Source: JABMPU01 sp964457455 (GTDB lineage Bacteria; Cloacimonadota; Cloacimonadia; Cloacimonadales; TCS61). From it: 36,850 nucleotides of DNA. Numbering within the stretch: the stretch's first letter is position 1; every line of letters starts with the position of its first letter. The translations under genes and the position numbers were made by a program. Positions 1 to 7,725 of the stretch are shown here, piece by piece. Location: the NCBI GenBank assembly GCA_964457455.1, contig CAYWJN010000017.1, forward strand, positions 1-36,850. Direction: 5' to 3'. Below the pieces are notes generated by a model that was not told the DNA's origin, searched no databases, and saw nothing but the letters and a program-made list of their open reading frames with translations.

Positions 1-62
1 TTACTTGCATAATCTTTAATTTAACCACTTATTGCCCAATGATTTATACACTTTGTTGTGGG
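1..62 (-). other. Partial attC-like recombination site (site 1) after the HNH cassette
   Basis: Immediately downstream of the HNH gene, the minus strand reads CCCACAAC (62-55), then AAAGTGTATAAA, and about 15 nt later AAGTGGTT. The order and sequence match the left half of site 2 (1435-1238): core, GTATAAA, then AAGTGGTT. The rest of the site lies beyond the window edge. The core CCCACAAC is the exact complement of GTTGTGGG, which begins the HNH cassette at about 1246-1239. This is the expected relation between the two ends of one integron cassette. Assignment as attC is inference from this pairing. Confidence 0.6.
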
Positions 63-71
63 TAGTATTTC

Positions 72-1223
72 CTACATTTCCAATCTAAACCCTTCTATTT
101 TTTGTATTATTATCTCCTCTGGTTGATTTGATGATGCTTTTGCAAGTATCATTTTTTCCATATCATCATCATCAAGAATAATAATCATCTTTCTTTCTGT
201 TGCCCATTTCTCACGTCTTGTAAAATATGAACCTTTATCCTCTTCTCCGTTTCTTGATATTATTATAGCAAATAAGCCTGTTCCGTGGGATTTTAAATAG
301 TTCGACATTTGAAGAACTTGATTTTTTTTGATTTTCCCAGTGTAATTCTTGGCGTCAAGAACTATAAAATCCGCCTGATATTTTTCTCTTAAATATTTCC
401 AAAAACCTTCTTCGCTATAATTTCTAAGAATAAAGTCTCGTCTATTTATACCATATTTATCAGGTAGTTCAGTAATTGGGTCTGATAATGTATCGCTAAA
501 TAAATAAGATAAAATTTTTCCAATCTGTTTTTGATATTTAGACCAATCATTTCTGCCAGCAGGAATTGCCTTCAATTTATCAATTAAGGTGTCTTCTATT
601 TTGGGTTTTACATAAGAATATGAAAAGAATTTTTGAAATAATTTATCATCTGTCTGCTTTACTTCTTTCTCAAAAGTCTTAACAATATAATCCCTATCCC
701 ATATTTCAATACCTGATTTTTCAAGAAAATCATTGTCTGTCTTTGGTAAAATACCAGGAAAAGAAAAAACAAGTTTAATATTTCCCTTAATATGTGTTTT
801 GTATGTATTTAATTGGTCAACTACACTTTTTAATCTTTTAGAAGTAAATGTCGGAACAGATTTTAATTCAATTAATATTTTCTCCCATTTACCTTTAATT
901 TTTTGTTCTGCTAAAATATCTGCTCGGTATCTTACTTCATTAGACAATAAAGCTTCCTGTGTTATATTTCTAAAATCTGGATGCTTATCTAAAAGTTGTT
1001 TAATGAAATATACTAATTCAATTTCTCTAAAAGGCATTTTGTTTGCCCTTCTCATATTGCATTCAGGGCAACTAAGAACAATATTATTCGAAGCATCATC
1101 GCCAGATAAAGACCTTGGCAATAGATGGTCGAATGTAAAAACATTTAATGGAAATTCTCTTTCACAGAAAAAGCATTTCCCTTTTTGTTCCTTGTATATT
1201 CTTTCTTTTTCCGTTTGTTTCAT
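72..1223 (-). CDS. HNH endonuclease with two PD-(D/E)XK-like nuclease motifs (383 aa)
   Basis: The N-terminal domain (about residues 1-62) is a zinc-type HNH/McrA-like nuclease: C17-x2-C20, D32-H33, N46/N47 and C52-x2-C55-N56. Two later segments each look like a PD-(D/E)XK restriction-type core. The first has D102, then E119-L-K121, then Q137-x3-Y141. The second has D286, D290-A-K292 and Q305-x3-Y309, next to a hydrophobic strand (FAIIIS). The combination suggests a DNA-cleaving defence or restriction enzyme, but no partner or specificity subunit is visible. The reading frame stays open upstream to 1427. That extension is the attC-like palindrome read through, so the start is placed at the ATG at 1223, just before the conserved HNH region. 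It is the second gene of a cassette array. The exact family is not recognised, and function beyond nuclease is not claimed. Confidence 0.75.
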   Translation of the reverse strand: MKQTEKERIYKEQKGKCFFCEREFPLNVFTFDHLLPRSLSGDDASNNIVLSCPECNMRRANKMPFREIELVYFIKQLLDKHPDFRNITQEALLSNEVRYRADILAEQKIKGKWEKILIELKSVPTFTSKRLKSVVDQLNTYKTHIKGNIKLVFSFPGILPKTDNDFLEKSGIEIWDRDYIVKTFEKEVKQTDDKLFQKFFSYSYVKPKIEDTLIDKLKAIPAGRNDWSKYQKQIGKILSYLFSDTLSDPITELPDKYGINRRDFILRNYSEEGFWKYLREKYQADFIVLDAKNYTGKIKKNQVLQMSNYLKSHGTGLFAIIISRNGEEDKGSYFTRREKWATERKMIIILDDDDMEKMILAKASSNQPEEIIIQKIEGFRLEM

Positions 1224-1237
1224 AGTTGTCCTATATT

Positions 1238-1435
1238 GCCCACAACGTTGAGTATAAGAAACGTAAGTGGTTTCGAAGCATTTATCTTTCAATTTACACT
1301 GAGCCAAATTTGCGATTAGACATAAATTTAGAGTTTTAAAACAACCCGTCAAATCGCAGATTTGGCGGAGCTGATTAAATGTGCAAACGCTTCGTAAACC
1401 ACCGAACCACTTATGTTTTTTATACATTGTTAGGC
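1238..1435 (-). other. attC-like recombination site (site 2) between the two cassettes
   Basis: This is a 198-nt nested imperfect palindrome. The minus strand begins with core GCCTAAC (1435-1429) and ends with CGTTGTGGGC (1247-1238). The outer arms 1252-1275 and 1403-1425 pair over about 21 of 23 positions, with one unpaired extra T in the 1252-1275 arm on the plus strand. The inner arms 1303-1317 and 1352-1366 pair at 14 of 15 positions. Further short arms are 1274-1279 and 1389-1394. Paired cores, a near-perfect stem with an extrahelical base and a variable terminal structure are known hallmarks of integron attC sites. The two cores mismatch each other here, as expected when each belongs to a different cassette. 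Confidence 0.7.
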
Positions 1436-1513
1436 GTAGTTATTTTTTGTGTCTTTCAGTACGATTTTAATCTTGTTTTCCTGCTTTAATCAAAATCTTA
1501 TATATATATGAAA

Positions 1514-2410
1514 TTATATTTTCTCAGCATATACCATCCTCTCAATTTCCAGTACGCCTAAGCTTCTCCCTGTTGGTTTTACATAACGATCACCTAATTC
1601 GGCATAATCAATATCTTCAATTAATTTCCAGCCATTTTTGTTCAGGTAAGCTTCTATTTGATTAGGATCAAATCCAAAATGCCAAATTTTATCTTTTAAG
1701 ATGAATTTTTTATAAATCTTTTCCTGTCCATAAAGATTTTCACCTGTAATAAAATCTTTTAGTACATAGGTAAACGCTAATCGACTTCCGACGGGTACTT
1801 TCGAAAAAAAGTCAAAAGTCTTTTGAACTGCAGCCTCGTTTAAATACTGTGAAACTGCTTCCCAGATGAGGAAGGTTTTTTCAGTTCCCAGATACCCCTG
1901 TCGTTTTAGTACTTCCCCTAGATCCTGATTAATAAAGTTTATACTTACTTGTTTCACATGGTTGGGGAACACTCCTAATGCTTTTTGAATAGCCTTTCGT
2001 TTAGCATCAATGTTTACAGCCTGATCAACTTCCCATGCAGAGATGTTCTGAGCTTCGGAAAGACGATAAAGACGTGTGTCAAATCCTGCACCGAGGTTTA
2101 CTACGGCTTTAATCTTCTTCTCGGTAATTACTTCAATAAGACGTTCGTCAATATAACGCTTACGAACTAAACAGAAGCTCCAACCTCCCTGCATAAATTT
2201 TGTTGTGAAATTAACCATCCAGTTTCTAATTGAAGCGATCTTTGTTAGATTAATCCAAAAGCGATTTGAGCCAGAATAAAGTTGTGCGGCAAGATTATCT
2301 TCGATAACTCGCAGCTCTTTGGGAAAATTTTGCTCAATAGCTACAATCATAGTTGGTTGATCTCCGGTTTTTGCAGCACCTTTTGTTCTAAACGTGTTTT
2401 TGTTTGCCAT
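1514..2410 (-). CDS. SAM-dependent methyltransferase, leucine carboxyl methyltransferase (LCM/PPM1-like) family
   Basis: The 298-aa protein has the LCM-family SAM site VVNLGAGFDTRLYRL at residues 103-117, the following acidic E127-V-D129 that would contact the SAM ribose, and the downstream FLIWEAVSQYL strand. Bacterial members methylate carboxylates of small molecules or proteins; the substrate here is unknown. The start is the ATG at 2410, preceded by GAGAGGAG at a normal distance. An in-frame ATG five codons upstream overlaps that ribosome-binding site. The gene sits alone in a cassette bounded by a 20-bp terminal inverted repeat with 19 of 20 matches (2455-2474 and 1429-1448). It is in the same orientation as the next cassette gene. 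Single-gene methyltransferase cargo is common in mobile cassettes. Confidence 0.85.
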   Translation of the reverse strand: MANKNTFRTKGAAKTGDQPTMIVAIEQNFPKELRVIEDNLAAQLYSGSNRFWINLTKIASIRNWMVNFTTKFMQGGWSFCLVRKRYIDERLIEVITEKKIKAVVNLGAGFDTRLYRLSEAQNISAWEVDQAVNIDAKRKAIQKALGVFPNHVKQVSINFINQDLGEVLKRQGYLGTEKTFLIWEAVSQYLNEAAVQKTFDFFSKVPVGSRLAFTYVLKDFITGENLYGQEKIYKKFILKDKIWHFGFDPNQIEAYLNKNGWKLIEDIDYAELGDRYVKPTGRSLGVLEIERMVYAEKI

Positions 2411-2466
2411 AGATTCTCCTCTCATATTATTTATGATTACTTATTGTATGTCTTAAAAAATAATTA

Positions 2467-2528
2467 CGCCTAACGATTATGTATCACTTATTGTTGTTAT
2501 CCCACCAATTTGGACGTATAACAACAAT
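2467..2528 (-). other. Cassette 5' junction (site 3): attC- or attI-like core with hairpin
   Basis: The minus strand contains a perfect 11-bp inverted repeat, ATTGTTGTTAT (plus 2490-2500) and its complement (2518-2528), with a 17-nt loop. This is followed by GATACATAATCGTTAGGC, ending at 2468. The last part resembles the right half of site 2 (ATACTCAACGTTGTGGGC). The GTTAGGC core pairs with the GCCTAAC core of site 2, so it marks the 5' end of the methyltransferase cassette. No complementary core is seen on the far side. It may therefore be an attI, a secondary insertion site or a decayed attC. Confidence 0.5.
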
Positions 2529-2551
2529 TGTGTATATTTTTCTTTTATCAT
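2477..2551 (-). pseudogene. Possible 5' remnant of a gene cut by the cassette junction (24 codons)
   Basis: An ATG at 2551 follows a strong GGAGG (complement of 2562-2566) by 10 nt and opens a 24-codon frame beginning MIKEKYTQLLLYVQIGG. The frame stops at 2477, a few bases before the GTTAGGC junction. A good ribosome-binding site with so short a product suggests the beginning of a gene whose remainder was displaced by cassette insertion, or a leader peptide. Part of the frame coincides with the 11-bp inverted repeat. No family is recognised. Confidence 0.3.
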
Positions 2552-2749
2552 TTTACTCTTACCTCCAATTATAATTATCAAAAATACTTTTAATTTTTTG
2601 GTCAAGAACTTAAATTCTTTACTACAACAAATAGGCATAATGTCTGTGTCCCCGTCATTTTATCGCGAACACCCACGATTTTGGGAGTGTATACGAATTC
2701 TTTGATTAAATTTATCCTGTAAATCTTTAGAATATTAATTCGGGAATTT

Positions 2750-3860
2750 CTAATCATCCTCAATAAACCGAATTTTATACAGTGATATTTGAGGATTATC
2801 TATAAGCAACTGGGGAGTTTGCTCCTGCCAGGTTGTACCTGCATCTGCAGAATACTTAATAACAGAATATTCGTTTGCGCCGCCGGGACAACCGCAGATC
2901 CAAAGATTGATATTATCCAAAATAGCAATACCTACTACCCAATTATTGGTATTGGCATAGTATTCCGTCCAGTGTGCACCAGCATCGTTAGTACTGAAAA
3001 CACCGCCATAATCTGCAACCATATAAGCTTCGGTTTCACTAAGCAGGAAAATATCATTTGCATCACAATTTCCTCCTAAATTTCCTGTTATATCTTCCCA
3101 GGTTGCTCCATTATCTGCGGAGCGGATAACAAATTTTCCGAAACCACCGATTGCCCACACACTATTTCCGAAAACTTTAATCCCCAGGAAATGCCCGGGT
3201 GTCTCCTGTATTAACATTCAAATCTTCGATGGGATTTAATCTTTCCCAGTTTGTTCCACCATCAATGGTATGTAACATAATCGGATAATCGTCATTTACA
3301 TGCTTATCTCCAACCACCCAGATTTCATCAACGCTTTTGGCAGCTATCCGGAGGAAAAGATCTTGCTGATATTCAGCAGGGACTTCAATTTTTGTCCAGG
3401 AATCTGCTACATCGGTTGAAAAATAGATACTGCCTTGCTCTCCAACTATCCAGACATTATCTTCATCAAGAGCAAAAATACCACAATAATCAAGATTTTC
3501 AAGAGTTCTTGCTCCGGATAAAGTCCATGTATCTCCTCCATCGTCAGATTTAAAAACACTATAATTACCATTGGGTTGCGGACCGCCAACAGCCAATAAA
3601 TTGTTTTTATCAATAATACAAATATCCGCAAAATCTACATCTGCAAAAAGCAACGAATCTCCCTGCCTTGTCCAGGTTGTGCCACTATCCTCTGTATGAA
3701 GGATAGTGCCATAATTTCCGTCCGAACCCCCAATAGCCCATCCGAGCTGATCACCATCTTCATCATTAGGACCTGTAGAATCTTCTGAACAGCTCCAAAC
3801 TAAAAGCGATAGGAAAAGTACTAAAACAAAAATTTTACTAAAAGCTTTATTCAAACGCAT
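2750..3860 (-). pseudogene. BNR/Ycf48-like beta-propeller lipoprotein, interrupted by one frameshift
   Basis: The first reading frame (3860-3177) begins with a lipoprotein signal ending LLVWSC. It carries four Asp-box-like repeats (DSGTTW, DGGDTW, DVADSW, DGGTNW). The continuation lies in the next frame (stop at 2750) with three more (DNGATW, DAGAHW, DAGTTW). Seven repeats make one complete propeller, so the two frames belong to one gene. The shift lies near 3185-3205, where a single extra base in the C/G run around CACCCGGGCA would restore T-G-D-T-G-H-F. The start has a clear AGGAGG at the proper distance. The family is typically a surface or periplasmic lipoprotein of unknown ligand. It is either a real pseudogene or a sequencing or assembly indel; the sequence alone cannot decide. 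Confidence 0.8.
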
Positions 3861-3889
3861 AAGTCCTCCTTTTTTGATTTGGAAAATTA

Positions 3890-4330
3890 CATATACATCG
3901 GCAGTTTAACTCTACGAGTTGTCAAGAAAAACAAAAAAAATGCTCAAGCTGAATTAGAAGAACTGTTTAACCACTAAGACACAAAGAAACTAAGAAATCA
4001 TTTGACTCTCTTTCCGAAGCTTCTGCTTCAGGAGGGAGCTAAACAGAATAATAAGCCGGTCTTGTTCCCAAACTCATCCTGCTGTCCTTCTCTTTTTGAA
4101 GAGAATATTAAAGATGTTCCAAAGAGAAGGAACATAAGAAAAACAAGAAGAAATATAAAGAAAAAAATTGCAATGAGTCATCCCTCTCTTGTGATTAAGA
4201 GAGGGATCGAGGGTGAGTTAGATAATATTTAACAATTCAACTGGGAAATGTTAGTTAAATTTTAATAAGTTATTGACTAATAATTGCAAATGATTATTTT
4301 CTTCTTAGGAAAAAAACAGAAAGAGAGTTC
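3890..4330. repeat. Gene-free spacer made of short dispersed-type repeats and hairpins
   Basis: No convincing gene is present. The stretch holds an AC-rich tract (about 3970-3995, ACCACTAAGACACAAAG). It then has a hairpin GAAGC-TTCT-GCTTC with extended imperfect arms (about 4010-4040), and a segment CTTGTTCCCAAACTC (about 4060-4075) similar to the palindromic copy at 36323-36357. Near 4180-4206 is the hairpin ATCCCTCTCTT / AAGAGAGGGAT. Such pieces look like intergenic repeats. A 76-codon open frame at 4002-4232 runs through them and has no gene-like features. Confidence 0.5.
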
Positions 4331-4332
4331 AA

Positions 4333-5157
4333 ATGTGGATTTGGGATAGTCGTACTCATCAATTTATCGTTTCCGAGGCTTTAAAGAAGTGTAAAACTTC
4401 TTTTGCAAATTTATTGGAACTTCACCAGGGAATGTTCATTTTGGGTATTGTTGCTCCTGATAGAATTTTCAAAGATTTTACCAATCATTATTATAATTGC
4501 ACCCCAAACCAATACGGAGTTCATACCGGCAAAATCATCGAGAAAATCTGCTCGGAAATTATGCGCCTTCAGAAAATGCTGAATACACCTGACGAAATGA
4601 TTTTCCATCATAAAATAGCTCCTTTTCTAAAGAAAATATTGGATACGTCATTGAAGATATTTATCTTTGAATTGGGAGTTTTGTCTCATTATATTGCAGA
4701 TTTGCATCAACCCTTTCACACCGATGGAAAATATAGATTTGATGATGAAGAGACAGTTCACCAGATCATGGAAGCTGATACGCGCAAATCTTTGGATAAA
4801 TTTTCTATTAAGATGGGAAGACGGAAAAGGATAAAGAATCCACATCAGTATTTTACAGAGCAGATTTCTGAGATTAATTCATTTTATGATGAACTTGTGA
4901 CAGCTTATTATTTAAGGAAAGGTAAAGTAAAACCGGATCGGAAAGAAAATGCTTTTTCTACTATTGAAAATTGTCTTTCTCTGGCAGCATGGAATATTGC
5001 CAATATTTTTCTGGATTTTGAAGATGCGACAACCATTTTAAAAAAACAAATCCAACATGCAAAGTTGATTAAAAAAATAAATTCTGCTATTAATCCAAAA
5101 AATTCTTATCAAATAAGGAAATATCCTTCCGGCACTGTTTCTGTCAGGAAGAAATAA
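4333..5157 (+). CDS. Zinc-dependent phospholipase C-like protein without signal peptide
   Basis: The 274-aa protein carries the metal-ligand pattern of the zinc-dependent phospholipase C / S1-P1 nuclease fold: H9, D43, H52, then H119-x3-D123, H129 (in HYIADLHQPFH), H143-x3-E147. The spacing of the last five ligands is identical to that of Bacillus cereus PC-PLC (His118, Asp122, His128, His142, Glu146), shifted by one. In that enzyme the mature N-terminal Trp also binds zinc. Here the frame begins directly with MWIWD, and an in-frame TAG lies nine codons upstream with no alternative start between. A secreted precursor is therefore excluded. It is probably a cytoplasmic phosphoesterase; the substrate is unknown. 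The ribosome-binding site is weak (GAAAGAGAG). Confidence 0.75.
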   Translation: MWIWDSRTHQFIVSEALKKCKTSFANLLELHQGMFILGIVAPDRIFKDFTNHYYNCTPNQYGVHTGKIIEKICSEIMRLQKMLNTPDEMIFHHKIAPFLKKILDTSLKIFIFELGVLSHYIADLHQPFHTDGKYRFDDEETVHQIMEADTRKSLDKFSIKMGRRKRIKNPHQYFTEQISEINSFYDELVTAYYLRKGKVKPDRKENAFSTIENCLSLAAWNIANIFLDFEDATTILKKQIQHAKLIKKINSAINPKNSYQIRKYPSGTVSVRKK

Positions 5158-5189
5158 TAAACCAGATATATCTAAAGGAGATTTGTTCA

Positions 5190-5256
5190 AGTTTCAACTC
5201 AGATTTACACAGACTGTTCTGCGTGGGAATGAAGAACAGACGCTCAAACTTCAGAA
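5190..5256 (+). other. Intergenic hairpin upstream of the BMP lipoprotein
   Basis: CTGTTCT (5214-5220) pairs with AGAACAG (5233-5239) across a 12-nt loop, and AAGTTT (about 5189-5194) can pair with AAACTT (about 5246-5251) further out. No U-tract follows, so it is not an obvious terminator. It may be a small repeat or a leader structure before the gene starting at 5269. Confidence 0.3.
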
Positions 5257-5268
5257 ATTGGAGATAAA

Positions 5269-6276
5269 ATGACAAAGAAATTTTTAATTCTGTTTATTTT
5301 AATTATGATTTTATCCTGTAATAACTCAAATGATTCCTCGATTAAAATTGGAATGATTTCATCTTTTGGCGGATTTGAAAATCAGAGTTTTACCGGCAAT
5401 TGCCAGGAAGGTCTGCAAAGAGCTGCAGAAGATTTTGATGTTACTGCAGAATATGCAGAAGCAGATTCAGTTGGAGATTTCGAATCTGTAATGAATGGTT
5501 TGGCAGAAAACGGTTGTGAATTGATTTTCCCGATTGGATTTGCACAGAGTGAAGCAACATATAATATTGCCCAGATATTACCGGAAGTTGATTTTGCAAT
5601 TATTGATTTTGAATTTGAAGAATCTTTGGAAAATATTCAAAGCATAATTTTTGAGACGGACGAAGCTTCTTTTCCTTTAGGTTTTCTGGCTGCTTTCTGG
5701 GCAGATTTACATGATTCGATTGAACCCAAAATCGGATATGTAGGTGGGATGGATATTCCTCCTGTTAACCAGTTTATTGTTGGCTATCTGAATGGGAAAA
5801 ATTATTTCAATGAGAAATATAACAAAAATGTGACTGAAGATGGAACCTATGCAAATAGTTTCTATGACGAAGAGCTTGGATTTGGTTTGGCTGATAGTCT
5901 GATTATTAATGGAGTTGATGTGATTTTTGCTGTAGCAGGTCAAACCGGAAATGGTGTTTTGCTGGCAGCAAAAGAGAATGAGAAGTGGGGAATAGGAGTG
6001 GATGTTGATGAATACTATTTTTTACCGGAAGTTCAGGATATTCTTCTTTCTTCCTGTTTGAAAAGAGCTGATAATGCAGTTTATGATACTGTTGAAGATT
6101 TTGTTAATAATAATTTTAATGCAGGAGGAGTTTATCACGGAACCCTGGAAAATGAAGGAGTTGGAATTGCTCCTTTTCATGATTTTGAAGAACTGATTCC
6201 AGACAGCATTAAGGTTGAAATTGAAAATATTATTCAAGATATTATTAGTGAAGAGTTGGATACAGGTTGGGAGTGA
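5269..6276 (+). CDS. BMP-family (nucleoside/simple sugar) substrate-binding lipoprotein
   Basis: The protein has a lipoprotein signal peptide with lipobox ILSC (Cys17). It continues IKIGMISSFGGFENQSFTG, typical of the BMP family (PF02608, related to TmpC/PnrA and Med), which bind nucleosides or related ligands for ABC importers. Other family-like segments are IYGYVGGMDIPPVNQF-type sequence around residue 160 and VDVIFAVAGQTGNGVL. Length (335 aa) fits the family. No permease or ATPase gene is adjacent, so transporter partners must lie elsewhere or the protein acts as a ligand sensor. The start has GGAGATAAA before the ATG. The next gene starts 20 nt downstream on the same strand, so co-transcription with the aldehyde dehydrogenase is likely. 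Confidence 0.8.
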   Translation: MTKKFLILFILIMILSCNNSNDSSIKIGMISSFGGFENQSFTGNCQEGLQRAAEDFDVTAEYAEADSVGDFESVMNGLAENGCELIFPIGFAQSEATYNIAQILPEVDFAIIDFEFEESLENIQSIIFETDEASFPLGFLAAFWADLHDSIEPKIGYVGGMDIPPVNQFIVGYLNGKNYFNEKYNKNVTEDGTYANSFYDEELGFGLADSLIINGVDVIFAVAGQTGNGVLLAAKENEKWGIGVDVDEYYFLPEVQDILLSSCLKRADNAVYDTVEDFVNNNFNAGGVYHGTLENEGVGIAPFHDFEELIPDSIKVEIENIIQDIISEELDTGWE

Positions 6277-6296
6277 TTGCTGACAAAGGAGTAGGA

Positions 6297-7721
6297 ATGG
6301 CGCGAAAATTTTTTATTAATAACAGGTGGTTGGATTCATCAAAAACAAAAAAAGTAATTAATCCATATAATAATCAGGTTATTGATGAAGTTTTTCTATT
6401 AGAAGAAAAGCAAATCAACCTGGTTGTGGATTCCAATGTTCAAGCATTTGAAATAACCCGACATCTTCCTGCACATAAGCGAGCAGAAATCCTGCTGAAC
6501 ATCGCAGCAGGCATCGATGAAAAGAGAGCTGAATTCATCGATTTGATGGTGAAGGAAGCAGGGAAACCGATCCGTTTTGCCAAGGGTGAAGTGGATAGAG
6601 CAATTCTCACTTTTACGATTGCAGCAGAGGAAGCAAAAAGAATCAGCGGAGAAGTTGTTCCCTTTGATCTTAATAAAGCATCTGAAGGAAGGTTTGGCAT
6701 TACCAGAAGGTTTCCCATTGGACCGATCATTGGCATATCTCCTTTCAATTTTCCTCTAAACCTGGTTGCACACAAAGTGGCTCCAGCCATTGCCAGCGGA
6801 AATACAATAACAATCAAACCATCCTCACAAACTCCTCTTATTGCGCTGAAATTAGCAGAAGTTTTAGAGAATGTCGGAACAATACCAGGCCAGGTGAACG
6901 TTGTTCCTACAAGCAGTGATATTGCTCAGAAATTAGCTTTGCATAATAATTTCAAGCTTTTATCTTTAACCGGTAGTGATGAAGTTGGCTGGAATTTGAG
7001 AAGGTTAATCAAATACAAAAGAACTATTCTGGAATTAGGTGGAAATGCTGCTGCTATTATTGATAAAGACACAGATATTGAAAACGCTGTCGAGCGTAAT
7101 ATAATTGGGGCCTTTGCTTATTCAGGTCAGGTTTGCATCTCAGTTCAAAGAATTTATGTTCATGAAAATATTTATGATGAATTTCTGAAAATCTTCATCC
7201 GTAAGATGGAGAATATTGGATTTGGGAATCCTGAAAATCCCGAAACAATTGTTGGTCCGTTAATTAATGAAACAGCAGCAATACGAGTGGAAAACTGGGT
7301 GAACGAAGCTGAAGAACAAGGTGCTGAAATCCTGGTTGGTGGAAAAAGAAATGGAACTCTTTTTGAGCCTACTTTGATCGTAAATACAAAAAAAGATATG
7401 AAGGTTTATTGTGAAGAAGCGTTTGCTCCTCTTGTTATTATCGAGCCATATTCAGATTTCAAAGAAGCTGTAAATATGGTGAATGACAGCAAATTCGGTC
7501 TTCAAGCAGGAGTTTTTTCCAATAGTTATGAAAACGTTTTTTATGCCTTCAAAACCCTGGAAGTTGGTGGTGTGATTGCCAATGATTATCCAACTTACAG
7601 GATCGATAATATGCCTTATGGAGGAATTAAAAATTCAGGTTTCGGCAGAGAAGGTTTGAAATATGCTATTGAGGAAATGACTGAGATTAAATTATTGGTT
7701 TTTAATTTTTTGCAGAAATAA
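6297..7721 (+). CDS. NAD(P)-dependent aldehyde dehydrogenase
   Basis: The 474-aa protein is a full-length aldehyde dehydrogenase. The cofactor region has SPFNFPLN (N151) and TIKPSS (K174). The general base is in LELGGN (E246), and the catalytic cysteine is C280 in SGQVCISVQRIYV. A later conserved glutamate is in EEAFAPLV. The sequence context resembles the lactaldehyde/glyceraldehyde-3-phosphate/succinate-semialdehyde branch, but the substrate cannot be fixed by eye. The ATG at 6297 is chosen because AAAGGAG lies just upstream; a TTG start at 6267 would overlap the preceding gene. The stop is only 4 nt from the convergent nucleotidyltransferase gene, leaving no room for a terminator between them. 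Confidence 0.88.
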   Translation: MARKFFINNRWLDSSKTKKVINPYNNQVIDEVFLLEEKQINLVVDSNVQAFEITRHLPAHKRAEILLNIAAGIDEKRAEFIDLMVKEAGKPIRFAKGEVDRAILTFTIAAEEAKRISGEVVPFDLNKASEGRFGITRRFPIGPIIGISPFNFPLNLVAHKVAPAIASGNTITIKPSSQTPLIALKLAEVLENVGTIPGQVNVVPTSSDIAQKLALHNNFKLLSLTGSDEVGWNLRRLIKYKRTILELGGNAAAIIDKDTDIENAVERNIIGAFAYSGQVCISVQRIYVHENIYDEFLKIFIRKMENIGFGNPENPETIVGPLINETAAIRVENWVNEAEEQGAEILVGGKRNGTLFEPTLIVNTKKDMKVYCEEAFAPLVIIEPYSDFKEAVNMVNDSKFGLQAGVFSNSYENVFYAFKTLEVGGVIANDYPTYRIDNMPYGGIKNSGFGREGLKYAIEEMTEIKLLVFNFLQK

Positions 7722-7725
7722 AACG

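Noticed and set aside
733..1251. 172-codon open frame on the plus strand
   Set aside because: It lies antisense within the HNH gene and site 2, without a ribosome-binding site or recognisable domain.
1224..1427. N-terminal extension of the HNH protein by 68 residues
   Set aside because: The extension is the attC-like palindrome read through. It has cysteine-rich non-domain sequence, and HNH homology begins after the ATG at 1223.
2640..2700. REP-associated transposase remnant suggested by ATGTCTGTGTCCCC and a nearby imperfect palindrome
   Set aside because: Only a short sequence resemblance; no transposase coding sequence accompanies it.
2426..3900. Integron integrase gene next to the cassettes
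   Set aside because: No tyrosine recombinase frame is present on either strand; only the propeller lipoprotein gene lies here.
4002..4232. 76-codon open frame
   Set aside because: It runs through intergenic repeats and a hairpin and has a low-complexity basic product.
6267..6296. Upstream TTG start of the aldehyde dehydrogenase
   Set aside because: It overlaps the BMP gene, whereas the ATG at 6297 has AAAGGAG and begins the conserved protein.
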